A stretch of 34,178 nucleotides of DNA. Origin: JBBRZF01 sp038236965 (lineage in GTDB: Bacteria; Acidobacteriota; Terriglobia; Terriglobales; Acidobacteriaceae). The position numbers were made by a program, and so were the translations under genes. Positions 1-7,839 of this stretch are shown here, in pieces; position 1 is the stretch's first letter, and each line of letters begins with the position of its first letter. The notes under the pieces are model-generated. The model saw only the letters and a list, made by a program, of their open reading frames with translations, had not been told where the DNA came from and did not search any database. Location of the stretch: the NCBI GenBank assembly GCA_038236965.1, contig JBBRZF010000015.1, positions 1 to 34,178 of the forward strand, given 5' to 3'.

Positions 1-311
1 ATCGGTTCCCCCGCGTCATAGGTACCGTTAGCTGCTGGGGGGAGACCCGTTGGCACGTCAATGTAAACGCGCTGGCGACTGTTGACGGTGTCCCATCGCA
101 AGGCGATCCGATTATTCATGCGCACCGCGGTGATGCGCGACTGCTGGAGCAAGCCTGCCAGTCCGCTTGCCGATGACTTCAAACGGTAGTTCGCGACTGC
201 GGTCAACATGTTAGGCGTCGCCATGGCGGCCACCACCATCATGATCGCCAGAACGACCAGCAACTCCACCAGCGTGAAACCGCCGTCAGTTCGTTTTGCA
301 GCAACTCTCAT
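1..311 (-). CDS. Type IV pseudopilin-like protein (FimT/GspH type), 3' end cut off by the window
   Basis: This reading frame starts at ATG 311 and runs off the left edge, so only the first 103 residues are visible. Residues 10-24 contain a class III prepilin leader: a short basic N-terminus, then GG and FTLVELLVVLAI followed by a hydrophobic helix. Cleavage would fall after G11, leaving F as the methylated first residue, with the conserved Glu five residues in. The part after the helix (SGLAGLLQQSRITAVRMNN) resembles the GspH/FimT minor-pseudopilin pattern in which an amphipathic helix follows the leader. Such proteins are processed by a prepilin peptidase in the inner membrane and are minor subunits of type IV pili or type II secretion pseudopili. 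A purine-rich GGGAAAG lies about 9 bases before the start. The pilin class is well supported; the exact subunit is not. Confidence 0.85.
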   Translation of the reverse strand, partial: MRVAAKRTDGGFTLVELLVVLAIMMVVAAMATPNMLTAVANYRLKSSASGLAGLLQQSRITAVRMNNRIALRWDTVNSRQRVYIDVPTGLPPAANGTYDAGEP

Positions 312-571
312 TCGCGATTCTTTCCCGCAGTACGCCGGTGCGCACGCGTCGGATGACTCCCGGGGAGACGGCTCCGAATATTACTATCAGTGCATTCAGA
401 GTTCCACCAGATTACGTTGGTGAATGTACTTGATAAATAGGGGCTTATGTTGGAGAGAAGAGCTGGGAGCAACGAAGGAGGAAGCGCATGATGTAACTTT
501 TTGTTACATATTAGGAAGCTTTGTCCATGCGGGCAGAGACTTCCGCACCCTTTTGTGACGCTGATTGGAAG

Positions 572-1036
572 CTATTTTGTGGGGGCGGTGGCGTGCGCAA
601 CGATGATCCAGCCCTTCTTGGTTTGCTGCCATACGGTCATCATTCGCAGAGGAGATTCGGGGAAAGGCTGTCCCGCAGTGGTGCCCTTGCAGGCGATGGT
701 GTAGGTGACGATGAGGTCGGCTCCGGCCGTCTCGGTCTTCAATTCGCCGATCTGAAAATCCTTCAGGTCGAGGGTCTTCAGGTAATCAAGCGTAGCCGCC
801 TTGTCGAAGGTGGCGGCGCCATTCATGGAAACCATGAGCGGCGCGAGTCGCTGATTCACCGACTGCCAGTTCTTCTCCTTAACGTCTTGCCAGAACAAGC
901 GCTCGATCTGCTCGCCGCTGGTTGCCTGGCTCCATCCGGCGGTCTTCTTCTCTGCCCACATCGAGCAGGCGGTGGTTGCCAACAAAACCGAAACGCAGAG
1001 AGCTGCCAAAACCCGTCGTGAAAACATGCGGGGCAT
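572..1036 (-). CDS. Secreted NTF2-like (SnoaL/DUF4440-type) protein
   Basis: 154 residues. The N-terminus is a basic stretch (RMFSRR) followed by a hydrophobic segment ending LLATTACS, so the protein is exported. The Cys at about position 23 could be lipidated, but the residues before it (TTA) fit the lipobox only loosely. The mature part (EQIERLFWQDVKEKNWQSVNQRLAPLMVSMNG, then TLDYLKTLDLKDFQIGELKTET, ending KGWIIVAHATAPTK) has the helix-then-curved-sheet pattern of the NTF2/SnoaL fold, and the final strand is typical of DUF4440 proteins. Many members are non-enzymatic ligand-binding domains, so no reaction is assigned. Starts at ATG 1036 and ATG 1027 are both in frame and neither has a clear ribosome site. 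The fold is likely; the function is unknown. Confidence 0.75.
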   Translation of the reverse strand: MPRMFSRRVLAALCVSVLLATTACSMWAEKKTAGWSQATSGEQIERLFWQDVKEKNWQSVNQRLAPLMVSMNGAATFDKAATLDYLKTLDLKDFQIGELKTETAGADLIVTYTIACKGTTAGQPFPESPLRMMTVWQQTKKGWIIVAHATAPTK

Positions 1037-1075
1037 TGTAGCAAAAATGGATCGCTCCCCTTGCTACCAATGAAG

Positions 1076-1099
1076 AAAGCCCCTCTTGCGAGGGACTTT
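1076..1099 (-). terminator. Rho-independent terminator of the 562-residue radical SAM gene
   Basis: A 10-bp stem (1076-1085 with 1090-1099, one mismatch) closes a 4-base loop. Read on the minus strand it is followed by TTTCTTC. It begins 20 bases past the stop of the gene at 1120. Its sequence resembles the hairpin at 3116-3143 behind the paralogous gene. Confidence 0.7.
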
Positions 1100-1119
1100 G
1101 CTTATAACCAGTACCTTTT

Positions 1120-2808
1120 CTATTTCGAGCAGCACTTGGCGCCGCTGCCGCAATTGCATCCTTCTTTTTTCGCCGTAGTGCCAAGACTGAAGCGCTCCAA
1201 CTGCTTTTCAAAAGGTATGGAGAACTCTTTCTCGATCTTTTCGCGATAGGTCGGCCCCGAGTTATAGGTGCAGAAAGGATAGATCTTTCCGTTCGGCGCG
1301 GCGTAATGGATCACGCAACGCTTGACGCGTTCGACATCGTAGTTGTAGGCGTCCATGAAGTGCATGCCCGCAACCAGCAACGTGCGATAAGTGAAGACTC
1401 CGTCCATGCCGTTACGTCCAAGCTTCTTGTCCACCATTCCTTGCAAGGTGTCGAGCATTTTTGAGAACGTAAGTCCCGGCGGCGCCAATTCCTGTTTGAA
1501 GTGCTTGTTCAAGCTCATCCAGGCCTTCGCGCCGTGATAGTACTTCATCACTCCGCCCGTCGCTTTTCTGGAGAGCTCCTCGATATCCTGCAACATGCCG
1601 GGGATGTCGACGAACTGCGTGACGGGAACGGCCTTGCCGGACTTATCGTCCACGAACAGGTAGGTCCCGAGCGAGCAGTGCGGGTGACAGGAGATGGTCG
1701 GAACGCCGCGTCCCGCCAGCTTCGCCATCAGCTTGCTGAAGGGCGTGACGCTGGAGAGCGGGAACCAGTCGTTGTAGTGGTCGAACATCCCGGTCTGGTC
1801 GGCCAGCGCGTGGGCGAGGTCGGTCAGTGTGAAGCGCTTCGCTTCCAGCTCCGCCTTAGCGATGCGTCCTGTGAATGCCACCGGCTGGAAGCTGATGCCG
1901 CTCACCGTGTCCACGTTCTCAATTGCGACTTTCAGGATGTCGCCCAACTGATGGTCGTTCAATCCCTTTACGATGGTCGGCACAAAAACGATCTTAATGC
2001 CGGCCTTGCGGCAGTTTTCGATGCAGGCCATCTTCTTATCCAGCAATGGCTCACCGCGCGTCTTGCGATAGATATCGTCGCTCACGCCGTCAAATTGCAG
2101 ATACACGGTGGAGAGTCCGGCCTCCTTGCAACGCTTCGTGAATTCCACGCTGGCGCCCAGCAGGATGCCGTTTGTGGCCGCCTGTATGTGCGAGAAACCC
2201 ATCTCTTTCGCCATCTCGCAGATCTCTACGAATTGCGGATGCAAAGTGGGTTCGCCGCCGGAGAACTGCACGACGCGCGTATCGACCGGACGCTCGTCCC
2301 TGAGCGCCTGCAACATCACACGAACCTGCTTCATGTCCGGCTCATACAGGTATCCAGCGGCGTTCGCGTTGGCGAAACATACGGGACACGTCAGGTTGCA
2401 GCGGTTCGTCAGATCGACATTCGCCAGCGCGGTGTGCGAGGTATGCAGCGAACAGAGTCCGCAATCGTCGGGACAGACGGTCTCTGCGCCTTTGTTGACC
2501 GCCGGATTCTCGTTGCCCAACGCGTCGCCAAACTCCCAGTCTTCCATCTTCAGATAGAGTTTCACGTCGCCGTAAACGCAATCCTTGAAGTCGCCGTGCT
2601 CGGCGCACGTCTTCTCCATCATGACTTTGCCGTTCTCTTCGAAGATGCTAGCCGCAATCACCTTGGTGCATTCCGGACACAATGATTCCGTTGTCTTGGG
2701 CAGACCCTTCTGTAGCGGCTTTATCAGGCCGCCTGTCCTCGTCTTTTCCGGTTGCAGGATCTTTAGAACAGAACGTCTGGCCGCAGGGGATAGTGTTGCA
2801 GTGCTCAC
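1120..2808 (-). CDS. Radical SAM enzyme, tetraether synthase (Tes) / membrane-spanning lipid synthase-like
   Basis: 562 residues. Motifs in order: a rubredoxin-like site (LCPEC at 43-47, CAEHG at 68-72, C77); an auxiliary cluster motif VCPDDCGLCSLH (C112, C116, C119, H122); the radical SAM triad CNLTCPVC (C137, C141, C144); the SAM-binding SGGEP (183-187); ISCHPHC (C374, C378); and two late cysteines (C498, C513). This order matches archaeal Tes (MJ0619 type), known to carry several [4Fe-4S] clusters plus a rubredoxin-like metal and to join two lipid tails between unactivated methyl carbons. In bacteria the related Mss enzymes make diabolic acids. The inferred role here is tail-to-tail coupling of iso-fatty acyl chains at the membrane. 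The C-terminus is an unusual Cys-rich tail (C551, C553, C559, C560). The start is GTG 2808, seven bases after GGAGA. A paralog lies upstream at 3181-5289. Family is secure; the lipid substrate is inferred. Confidence 0.88.
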   Translation of the reverse strand: MSTATLSPAARRSVLKILQPEKTRTGGLIKPLQKGLPKTTESLCPECTKVIAASIFEENGKVMMEKTCAEHGDFKDCVYGDVKLYLKMEDWEFGDALGNENPAVNKGAETVCPDDCGLCSLHTSHTALANVDLTNRCNLTCPVCFANANAAGYLYEPDMKQVRVMLQALRDERPVDTRVVQFSGGEPTLHPQFVEICEMAKEMGFSHIQAATNGILLGASVEFTKRCKEAGLSTVYLQFDGVSDDIYRKTRGEPLLDKKMACIENCRKAGIKIVFVPTIVKGLNDHQLGDILKVAIENVDTVSGISFQPVAFTGRIAKAELEAKRFTLTDLAHALADQTGMFDHYNDWFPLSSVTPFSKLMAKLAGRGVPTISCHPHCSLGTYLFVDDKSGKAVPVTQFVDIPGMLQDIEELSRKATGGVMKYYHGAKAWMSLNKHFKQELAPPGLTFSKMLDTLQGMVDKKLGRNGMDGVFTYRTLLVAGMHFMDAYNYDVERVKRCVIHYAAPNGKIYPFCTYNSGPTYREKIEKEFSIPFEKQLERFSLGTTAKKEGCNCGSGAKCCSK

Positions 2809-2943
2809 TCTTTGTCTCCAGTCTGGACTTGAAACTTGCGGTTTCTGCCGGGGCCTTATCCAATGCAGGAGTGTCCGGCAACGGGAATCAACACGTCAAA
2901 CCCAATGTTTTCCCGCAAGAAACCTCTTTAGATTGTGCCTTTT

Positions 2944-2967
2944 ATCGCACACGTGGGGATGTGCGAT
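2944..2967. promoter_or_regulatory. Inverted repeat upstream of the 562-residue radical SAM gene (possible operator)
   Basis: A perfect 8-bp inverted repeat, ATCGCACA and TGTGCGAT, is separated by 8 bases. It sits about 136 bases upstream of the GTG start at 2808, in the 371-base gap between the two radical SAM genes. That gap (2809-3180) otherwise holds the terminator at 3116-3143 and no convincing gene. The spacing suits a dimeric regulator, but no promoter elements can be placed confidently beside it. Confidence 0.35.
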
Positions 2968-3115
2968 GAGTCACATGCTCGCGTGACCCTTCTTCTCAGC
3001 GAATGGATATAGAGGAGTGTGAATGGTCGTGAATCGCGAGTGAACTGTGTCTTCCCTTTGGAACAAAAACAATCCCTCGCGCTCGACGAAAAACTTAACT
3101 GGAAATGCGCGGCAA

Positions 3116-3143
3116 AAAGCCCCTCTCGCGAGAGAGGGGCTTT
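3116..3143 (-). terminator. Strong terminator of the 702-residue radical SAM gene
   Basis: A perfect 12-bp stem (AAAGCCCCTCTC paired with GAGAGGGGCTTT) around a 4-base loop. Read on the minus strand it ends in TTTTT. It lies 37 bases past the stop at 3181, so the gene downstream at 1120-2808 probably needs its own promoter. Confidence 0.85.
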
Positions 3144-3180
3144 CGTTTCTAAGCGGGAACTGGCAACGGACGGCCTGCAA

Positions 3181-5289
3181 CTAATCTCCCATTACTTCTT
3201 CTTCCTTCTTGACCGGAGCAATCGAACCGAGGGGAACGAATCCACCTTCGGGCGGCTTCTCGCCGAGCACGTGCTGTTTGTAGAGAGCCAACATGCGCGC
3301 GTCTTCCGCCGCCTGCTTCGGGTCGAGAATCTTCAACTGCTTTGCGTCGCGTGCGCGCGTCTTTTCTTCGCGGGCCGTCTTCGCAATGCCGAGTTTATCG
3401 AGCGTATCGTTGGCGCTGGCCTGCACGTGCTCATCGTTCAACTTCAACGAGTGCTCACCGCTTTCCATCGCAACCTTTTTGCCTCCCGCGAAGATCTCGT
3501 GACGTCCGTGCTCGTCGTACCACTTGCTGAGCGTCGCCGTCATATGCATCTTCTCGATGATGTTGCGCCAGCCCACGCCCGTGTTGTAGGCGCAGAAGCT
3601 GATCTCGCCCTCCTGCGTGGCGTAGGGGATGATGCACTGTTCGGTGCGTCGGAAGTCGTAGTTGAACAGATCCTGGAACCACATGCCTGCGATGAACAGG
3701 AAGTTCCAGCGATCGCCTCTACGCTTCGCCACATCCTGCGCGGTGCGTTCCGGCGCTTGCGTTCCGTAACGCTTGTCGGCCGTCTCGGTAGCCGAGAAAG
3801 TCTTATCGAACTTCATCAGCAGATCGGTAAAGCGGAAATGCTTGGGAGCCATGAACGGGTTGTAGTTGCGACCCAGCGCGAGAGCCATGCCGAGATTCGA
3901 CATGAATTTTCCGCGTCCGGCGTCGGTCACTTTCGCTACATCCTGCGCGATGCGATCTCCATTGAGGAACGCGGTCACCGGAACGGCTTCCTTCGTTTCC
4001 TTGTCGATCATCAGCGCCATGCCAATACCGCAATTCGGATGGCATCCGCAACTGAGTGAACCCCAATCGGCATTCGGACCATGCGTAAGATCGGCCCAGT
4101 CGCTGAAGGTGCTCATGAAGGAGATGGGGAACCAGTCACGCGTGGGCTCGCCAAGTCCCGTCTGATTTTTTACGTCGTGCGCCAGATGGCTCAAGGTGTA
4201 ACGCTGGGCCGCGCGGCGTTCGTCGGTAACTTCTTCGTCGCGTCCGGTGAAGGACACCGGTTGGAACGAGAGGAAACTGATGCGCTTGGGATTGTCGAGC
4301 GCGAACTGGATGATGCGTCCCACCTGCTCGTTGTTCAGACCGTTGACGATGGTCGTGACCGGCACGATGTCTACGCCCGCGGTGTGCAGGTTCTCAATGG
4401 CGCGCAGTTTTACGTCGAACAGGTTGCCGACTGCGCGGTGCGAGTTCGCCGCGTTGCCGATGCCGTCGAACTGGAGGTACGCATAACGCAGACCGGCGTC
4501 AAACGCCTGCTTGCAGAATTCCGGAGACTTCGCGAATTCGATTCCGTTCGTCGCCGCCTGTACCGAGTTGTAGCCCACCTTGCGGGCGTACGCCACGGCA
4601 TCCAGGAAGTAGGGAGACAGAGTCGGTTCGCCGCCGCTGAACTGCACGCTCATCTGCCGCTTCGGCTTGATGGTGATGGCGTTGTCCAGCATCGTCTTAA
4701 TCTCTTCCCACTGCAGTTCGTGAACGAAGCCGACCTGGTTCGCGTCCATGAAACACGGGTCACACATCATGTTGCAGCGGTTCGTAAGGTCGATGGTCAG
4801 CACCGAACCGCGACCGTATTTAACGGTGGAGGTGCCGTGGTTGTGCAGCTTTTCGTCGTTGTGTGCGCGAATGTCGCGGCCCGGAAAGACTTCTTCGAGG
4901 TGCCGGAAGAAGGCTGTGTCCATGGCCATCACGTCTTCAAAGTGACCGTGCTTCGGGCAATCCTTCACCATCAGGATCTGGCCGTCGCGTTCGATGATCT
5001 GTGCCTTGATCTCGCCGACTTTCTCGTTCAGCAAAAGTTCGACGGGGAGTTTGCCGTCGACGATCTGTTGACGAATCTCGGGAACGCACTTGGGGCAAAG
5101 CGAGTCGGTTGTACGCGGCCAACCCAGTGGCGGCTTCGTCTTCTGATAGGACTTCAGCAGGGGCTTGTCGCTCCACTTCGGAGTGAACGACGCATTTTGG
5201 TTGATGCTGTTCAACTTTTCGAAAACAGCCCAGGCCGCTTTCGCACCGTAAGTGAAAGCCTTTTCGACGTACTTGATAGGTTTGTGCAT
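3181..5289 (-). CDS. Radical SAM enzyme, divergent Tes/Mss-like paralog
   Basis: 702 residues, with the same core order as its downstream neighbour: rubredoxin-like site LCPKC (C65, C68) and CPKHG (C111, H114), radical SAM triad CNMMCDPC (C172, C176, C179), SGGEP (218-222), QAATNGI, YLQFDG, CGCHPNCG (C414, C416, C420) and late cysteines C552 and C566. Two differences stand out. The auxiliary motif CPxxCGLCxxH that precedes the triad in the neighbour is absent; that stretch (about 140-160) has His and Asn but no Cys. There are also extensions: about 20 extra residues at the N-terminus, a longer linker after LCPKC, and about 130 charged residues after the core. By family, a tail-to-tail lipid-coupling or related C-C bond-forming enzyme in membrane lipid synthesis is likely. 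The start is ATG 5289 with AGAGGAGATGG just upstream. Family is secure; whether it shares its neighbour's reaction is open. Confidence 0.85.
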   Translation of the reverse strand: MHKPIKYVEKAFTYGAKAAWAVFEKLNSINQNASFTPKWSDKPLLKSYQKTKPPLGWPRTTDSLCPKCVPEIRQQIVDGKLPVELLLNEKVGEIKAQIIERDGQILMVKDCPKHGHFEDVMAMDTAFFRHLEEVFPGRDIRAHNDEKLHNHGTSTVKYGRGSVLTIDLTNRCNMMCDPCFMDANQVGFVHELQWEEIKTMLDNAITIKPKRQMSVQFSGGEPTLSPYFLDAVAYARKVGYNSVQAATNGIEFAKSPEFCKQAFDAGLRYAYLQFDGIGNAANSHRAVGNLFDVKLRAIENLHTAGVDIVPVTTIVNGLNNEQVGRIIQFALDNPKRISFLSFQPVSFTGRDEEVTDERRAAQRYTLSHLAHDVKNQTGLGEPTRDWFPISFMSTFSDWADLTHGPNADWGSLSCGCHPNCGIGMALMIDKETKEAVPVTAFLNGDRIAQDVAKVTDAGRGKFMSNLGMALALGRNYNPFMAPKHFRFTDLLMKFDKTFSATETADKRYGTQAPERTAQDVAKRRGDRWNFLFIAGMWFQDLFNYDFRRTEQCIIPYATQEGEISFCAYNTGVGWRNIIEKMHMTATLSKWYDEHGRHEIFAGGKKVAMESGEHSLKLNDEHVQASANDTLDKLGIAKTAREEKTRARDAKQLKILDPKQAAEDARMLALYKQHVLGEKPPEGGFVPLGSIAPVKKEEEVMGD

Positions 5290-5667
5290 CTATCACCATC
5301 TCCTCTGAAATCGCTGACTTGTCGCTTGGCCGGACCCCACGTCCAGCAATCGAACACAGATATAGCCACGTTGATGCTACGGGGCCGGGCGCGAATACCA
5401 AACCGGGAAACCACGAACGGCAGGTTTCGGGGGCTAAGCAGTAAAATATCACATCGAATGGTGACAACAGTCACAAAGGTAAGGTATTGAAAACGCAGAG
5501 AGAATCTAGGAAGTAACGAGCTAGGGTACTGTGGTTAATCGTGCCCAGATGTCCGGCGGCGAACCGCCGGACCGTCGCTCAATGGATTCCGCTCATGCGC
5601 GCTGTCGTTTGCGCAAAAGTAAAACCGCGACATGCGCGGCTTGGCTTTGCTGACCCGAGTACCAACT
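5290..5667. other. Intergenic region upstream of the radical SAM gene at 3181-5289
   Basis: No gene is supported here. The part next to 5289 is the leader and presumed promoter region of the radical SAM gene. It includes a short inverted repeat GTGAC-AACA-GTCAC (5461-5474) and an A+T-rich stretch on its 5289-proximal side, but no clean -35/-10 pair. A perfect 9-bp hairpin (5551-5572, loop CGAA) lacks a T-run on either strand, so it is not a typical terminator. Confidence 0.5.
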
Positions 5668-6417
5668 CTACTGGAATTTGTCGCGTATCTTCGCCCTCAT
5701 TCTCTTCATCGGAGCCGGTTCCACTTTGCCGAGTCCTTCGCGCAACTGAGGCCAGAACTCGCGTAACACATTCATTCCCGCCTCGCTCCCGATGGTGGAA
5801 AGAATATCGGAAGAGGTGTTGCCAAAACTGCGATAGTACTGCGGCTTATAGGCATTCGCCAGCGAAGCGCTAACCACCGTGCTCATCAGGTACGAGCTGT
5901 TCATCGTAGGCTGTCCATCGTCGCGGCGCGTGACGAACACGCGGCTGGCAGCGTAGAAGGCACGAGGCATCATGCTGGTGCTGCCCGAGGCATGATATCT
6001 CGGGTCCTGATTCAAAAGTTTTGGGAAGAGGAACCTGCCCAAGAATTCGTTCGACTCCTTGGTGGCCAGGGCGGCGGTATACATTTTTGAATAGCCCCAT
6101 TTACCCGGACCATACATCCGCGAACCTGCGGCACGACGCATGCTGGTGTTCACGCCAGCCGACATGAAGGTGAAAGGCGACTGCGAAGTTTCCAGGAAGA
6201 TCTGGAATTTTTCTGCATCACTCAGTGGAGTGTAGGAAGGCGCGTTGGGAAGTTCGGAATATGTTGCTGGGCGCGTGGAGACAGGAGCGTACCGCAACCG
6301 AAGCTGGCGTTTGCTGGCCGATGGAGCATTCGGAGTCTCGGGCGAATGCACAAAGGTTTGCGCGCTTGCCGCTATGGCCCCCAATGCCACCATCGTGATT
6401 GCCAGATTCCGCCACAT
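5668..6417 (-). CDS. Secreted protein of unknown function, acidobacterial type
   Basis: 249 residues from ATG 6417. I prefer this start to an upstream in-frame TTG at 6501 because it places a normal signal peptide (MWRNLAITMVALGAIAASA, cut before QTF) at the very N-terminus. The mature protein begins with a Pro/Ser/Ala-rich segment in which NAPS recurs, then a compact C-terminal domain of about 170 residues with motifs such as LLNQDPRYHASG and AFYAASRVFVTRRDDGQ. I associate this pattern (a hit on a ripe 'QDPRY' segment followed by 'ASRVFVTR.D.G') with uncharacterised envelope proteins common in Acidobacteriota, but cannot name a domain. There are no catalytic motifs or further membrane helices. 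It stands alone, with the start of a plus-strand operon beyond its 5' end. Export is well supported; function is unknown. Confidence 0.75.
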   Translation of the reverse strand: MWRNLAITMVALGAIAASAQTFVHSPETPNAPSASKRQLRLRYAPVSTRPATYSELPNAPSYTPLSDAEKFQIFLETSQSPFTFMSAGVNTSMRRAAGSRMYGPGKWGYSKMYTAALATKESNEFLGRFLFPKLLNQDPRYHASGSTSMMPRAFYAASRVFVTRRDDGQPTMNSSYLMSTVVSASLANAYKPQYYRSFGNTSSDILSTIGSEAGMNVLREFWPQLREGLGKVEPAPMKRMRAKIRDKFQ

Positions 6418-6847
6418 AAGGTGCAGCTTTCTTGACCACCCCGGTTTAGTGCCGCCGGTTTGCGGCGAAACTCCGCCCACCGACACTATGCTTGCTTGCA
6501 AGATTGATGCCGTTGTTATGTAGAGTTAGAAGCCCGCAACCGACGCGGGGTTTGCGCAGAATCGGGTAAAAAATGCAAGTTCTGATGAGGGAAGCTACCC
6601 AGTAAGATGCGCAATTTTACCTAAGCAGAAACTTTGTCTCCGTCCGGGAGAGTCCCTGGTGGGAGTTGCGGGCCTTAACCCCGGCAGATAGAACTAAATT
6701 CCAAGAGACACCCTCCCCGGGATTCCACGCCTTTGCCGCATCCAACTACCTGCACGCCACGTTTAGCTTTCAGGTTCGGCTGCCTTGCTTGGCGACCACG
6801 AACCCCGCGATACTAGGCACGCAAATATATTTCAGAGGTGGTGACTT
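6418..6847. other. Divergent intergenic region
   Basis: 430 bases lie between the minus-strand secreted protein gene and the plus-strand small-protein/rlpA operon. I see no supportable gene; short frames here lack ribosome sites or domain character. The right end holds the putative promoter at 6789-6816. Confidence 0.5.
6789..6816 (+). promoter_or_regulatory. Putative sigma-70-type promoter of the 75-residue protein / rlpA operon
   Basis: TTGGCG (6789-6794) and TACTAG (6811-6816) are separated by 16 bases. Transcription would begin near 6823, leaving a leader of about 25 bases containing AGAGGTGG before the GTG at 6848. The match to consensus is partial. Confidence 0.35.
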
Positions 6848-7075
6848 GTGGCTGACGAAGCAAAGACTTCCGGACGCACTACATTTCGCTCGGCAGGCAG
6901 CAAACTTGACGAAGCCGCCGAGCGCATCGAGCATGAAGCGGAGCAGTTCATCAAGTATCTGAACGATGAAGTAGTTCCCGCCGTCCGAACACACTCGACG
7001 CGCGCATTGCGCACCGCTTCGGAAAAGATGCGCGATCTGGCCGATTACATGGAGAAGCACCAGAAGTCTGAATGA
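6848..7075 (+). CDS. Small amphipathic helical protein, translationally coupled to rlpA
   Basis: 75 residues from GTG 6848, with AGAGGTGG about 7 bases upstream. Its last codons overlap the next start in an ATGA arrangement, so translation of the two is probably coupled. The sequence is almost wholly helical and charged (KLDEAAERIEHEAEQFIKYLNDEV, then RALRTASEKMRDLADYMEKHQ), with heptad-like hydrophobic spacing. There is no signal peptide, membrane segment or Cys, which implies a cytoplasmic coiled-coil or adaptor-like protein. I recognise no family. Coupling to a septal cell-wall protein suggests an envelope or division role, but that is inference only. Confidence 0.7.
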   Translation: MADEAKTSGRTTFRSAGSKLDEAAERIEHEAEQFIKYLNDEVVPAVRTHSTRALRTASEKMRDLADYMEKHQKSE

Positions 7076-7839
7076 GGAATCGCGCCCATCGTCGTCATCG
7101 CTGTGCAGTCCTGCTGTTGGCGATGGTGCTCGCGCTGATGTGGGTGCTGACGGGCTGCGGAGAAAAGAAGCGCGCGAAGAACAAGGTTCCTCCTCCGCCT
7201 ACGGTCTCCACTCCGACGAAGCAAGAGGCGCGCAATACGCCGCCGAAAGCGGAACCGCGTTCCGCCGAACCGGATGTCGATCCGGATGCACCAGTACTCT
7301 GGTCGCAGACCGGACTCGCCAGTTGGTACGGGCCTCCGTATCACAACCGGCGCGGGGCGAATGGCGAGATATTCGACACCAATGCCATGACCGCCGCACA
7401 TAAAACGCTGCCGATGAATTCCATCGTGCGGATCACCAACCTGAAGACAAAGCAATCGGCGGTGGTGCGCATCACGGACCGCGGTCCGTTCATCGGAGAC
7501 CGCATCATCGACCTGTCGCTGGCGGCAGCCAAGCAACTCGATATCTGGCGACCCGGCGTGGCCAATGTGCGCGTCGATGTTTTGCAGTCACCAGCCGCGA
7601 TCGACACTGGCGGACGATGGTGCGTGCAGGTGGGAGCCTTCACTAAACAGCACGACGCCACCGAACTCAAAGAAAAACTTACGCGTCGTTACTCGACGGC
7701 GAAGGTGCTCGAGTTTGCCGGACCTACCGGGTTTTGGGTCCGCATACGTCCGCTCGAAGATGATAAGAGGCGCGCACAGGAAATCGCGCACATCATCAAT
7801 GTCGAAGAGGGTGGCGTTTTTCTTGTTCGCCTGGACTGA
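7072..7839 (+). CDS. rlpA: Septal ring lytic transglycosylase RlpA family lipoprotein with SPOR domain
   Basis: 255 residues. A basic N-terminus and hydrophobic segment end in a good lipobox, VLTGC, so C29 is probably lipidated. A Pro/Lys-rich linker (30-75) leads to a double-psi beta-barrel domain (about 80-170) with ASWYGPPYHNRRGANGE, H110 in TAAHKTLP and D136 in TDRGPF. The last two correspond to the catalytic His and Asp known in RlpA. A C-terminal SPOR domain follows (about 182-254, starting RWCVQVGAF). RlpA enzymes cleave naked glycan strands left by amidases at the division septum, and SPOR domains bind that denuded peptidoglycan. The two-domain order and length match the family. The start at ATG 7072 overlaps the stop of the preceding small gene. 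Family and location are secure; lytic activity is inferred from the retained residues. Confidence 0.93.
   Translation: MRNRAHRRHRCAVLLLAMVLALMWVLTGCGEKKRAKNKVPPPPTVSTPTKQEARNTPPKAEPRSAEPDVDPDAPVLWSQTGLASWYGPPYHNRRGANGEIFDTNAMTAAHKTLPMNSIVRITNLKTKQSAVVRITDRGPFIGDRIIDLSLAAAKQLDIWRPGVANVRVDVLQSPAAIDTGGRWCVQVGAFTKQHDATELKEKLTRRYSTAKVLEFAGPTGFWVRIRPLEDDKRRAQEIAHIINVEEGGVFLVRLD

Noticed and set aside
1501..2685. Long open frame (394 codons) on the plus strand
   Set aside because: It lies wholly opposite the Tes-like gene, which has all expected family motifs. Open antisense frames are common in G+C-rich coding DNA.
4081..5490. 469-codon open frame on the plus strand
   Set aside because: Antisense to the second radical SAM gene; no domain character and no ribosome site.
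5551..5572. Perfect 9-bp hairpin as a terminator
   Set aside because: No T-run on either strand, so a Rho-independent terminator is not supported.
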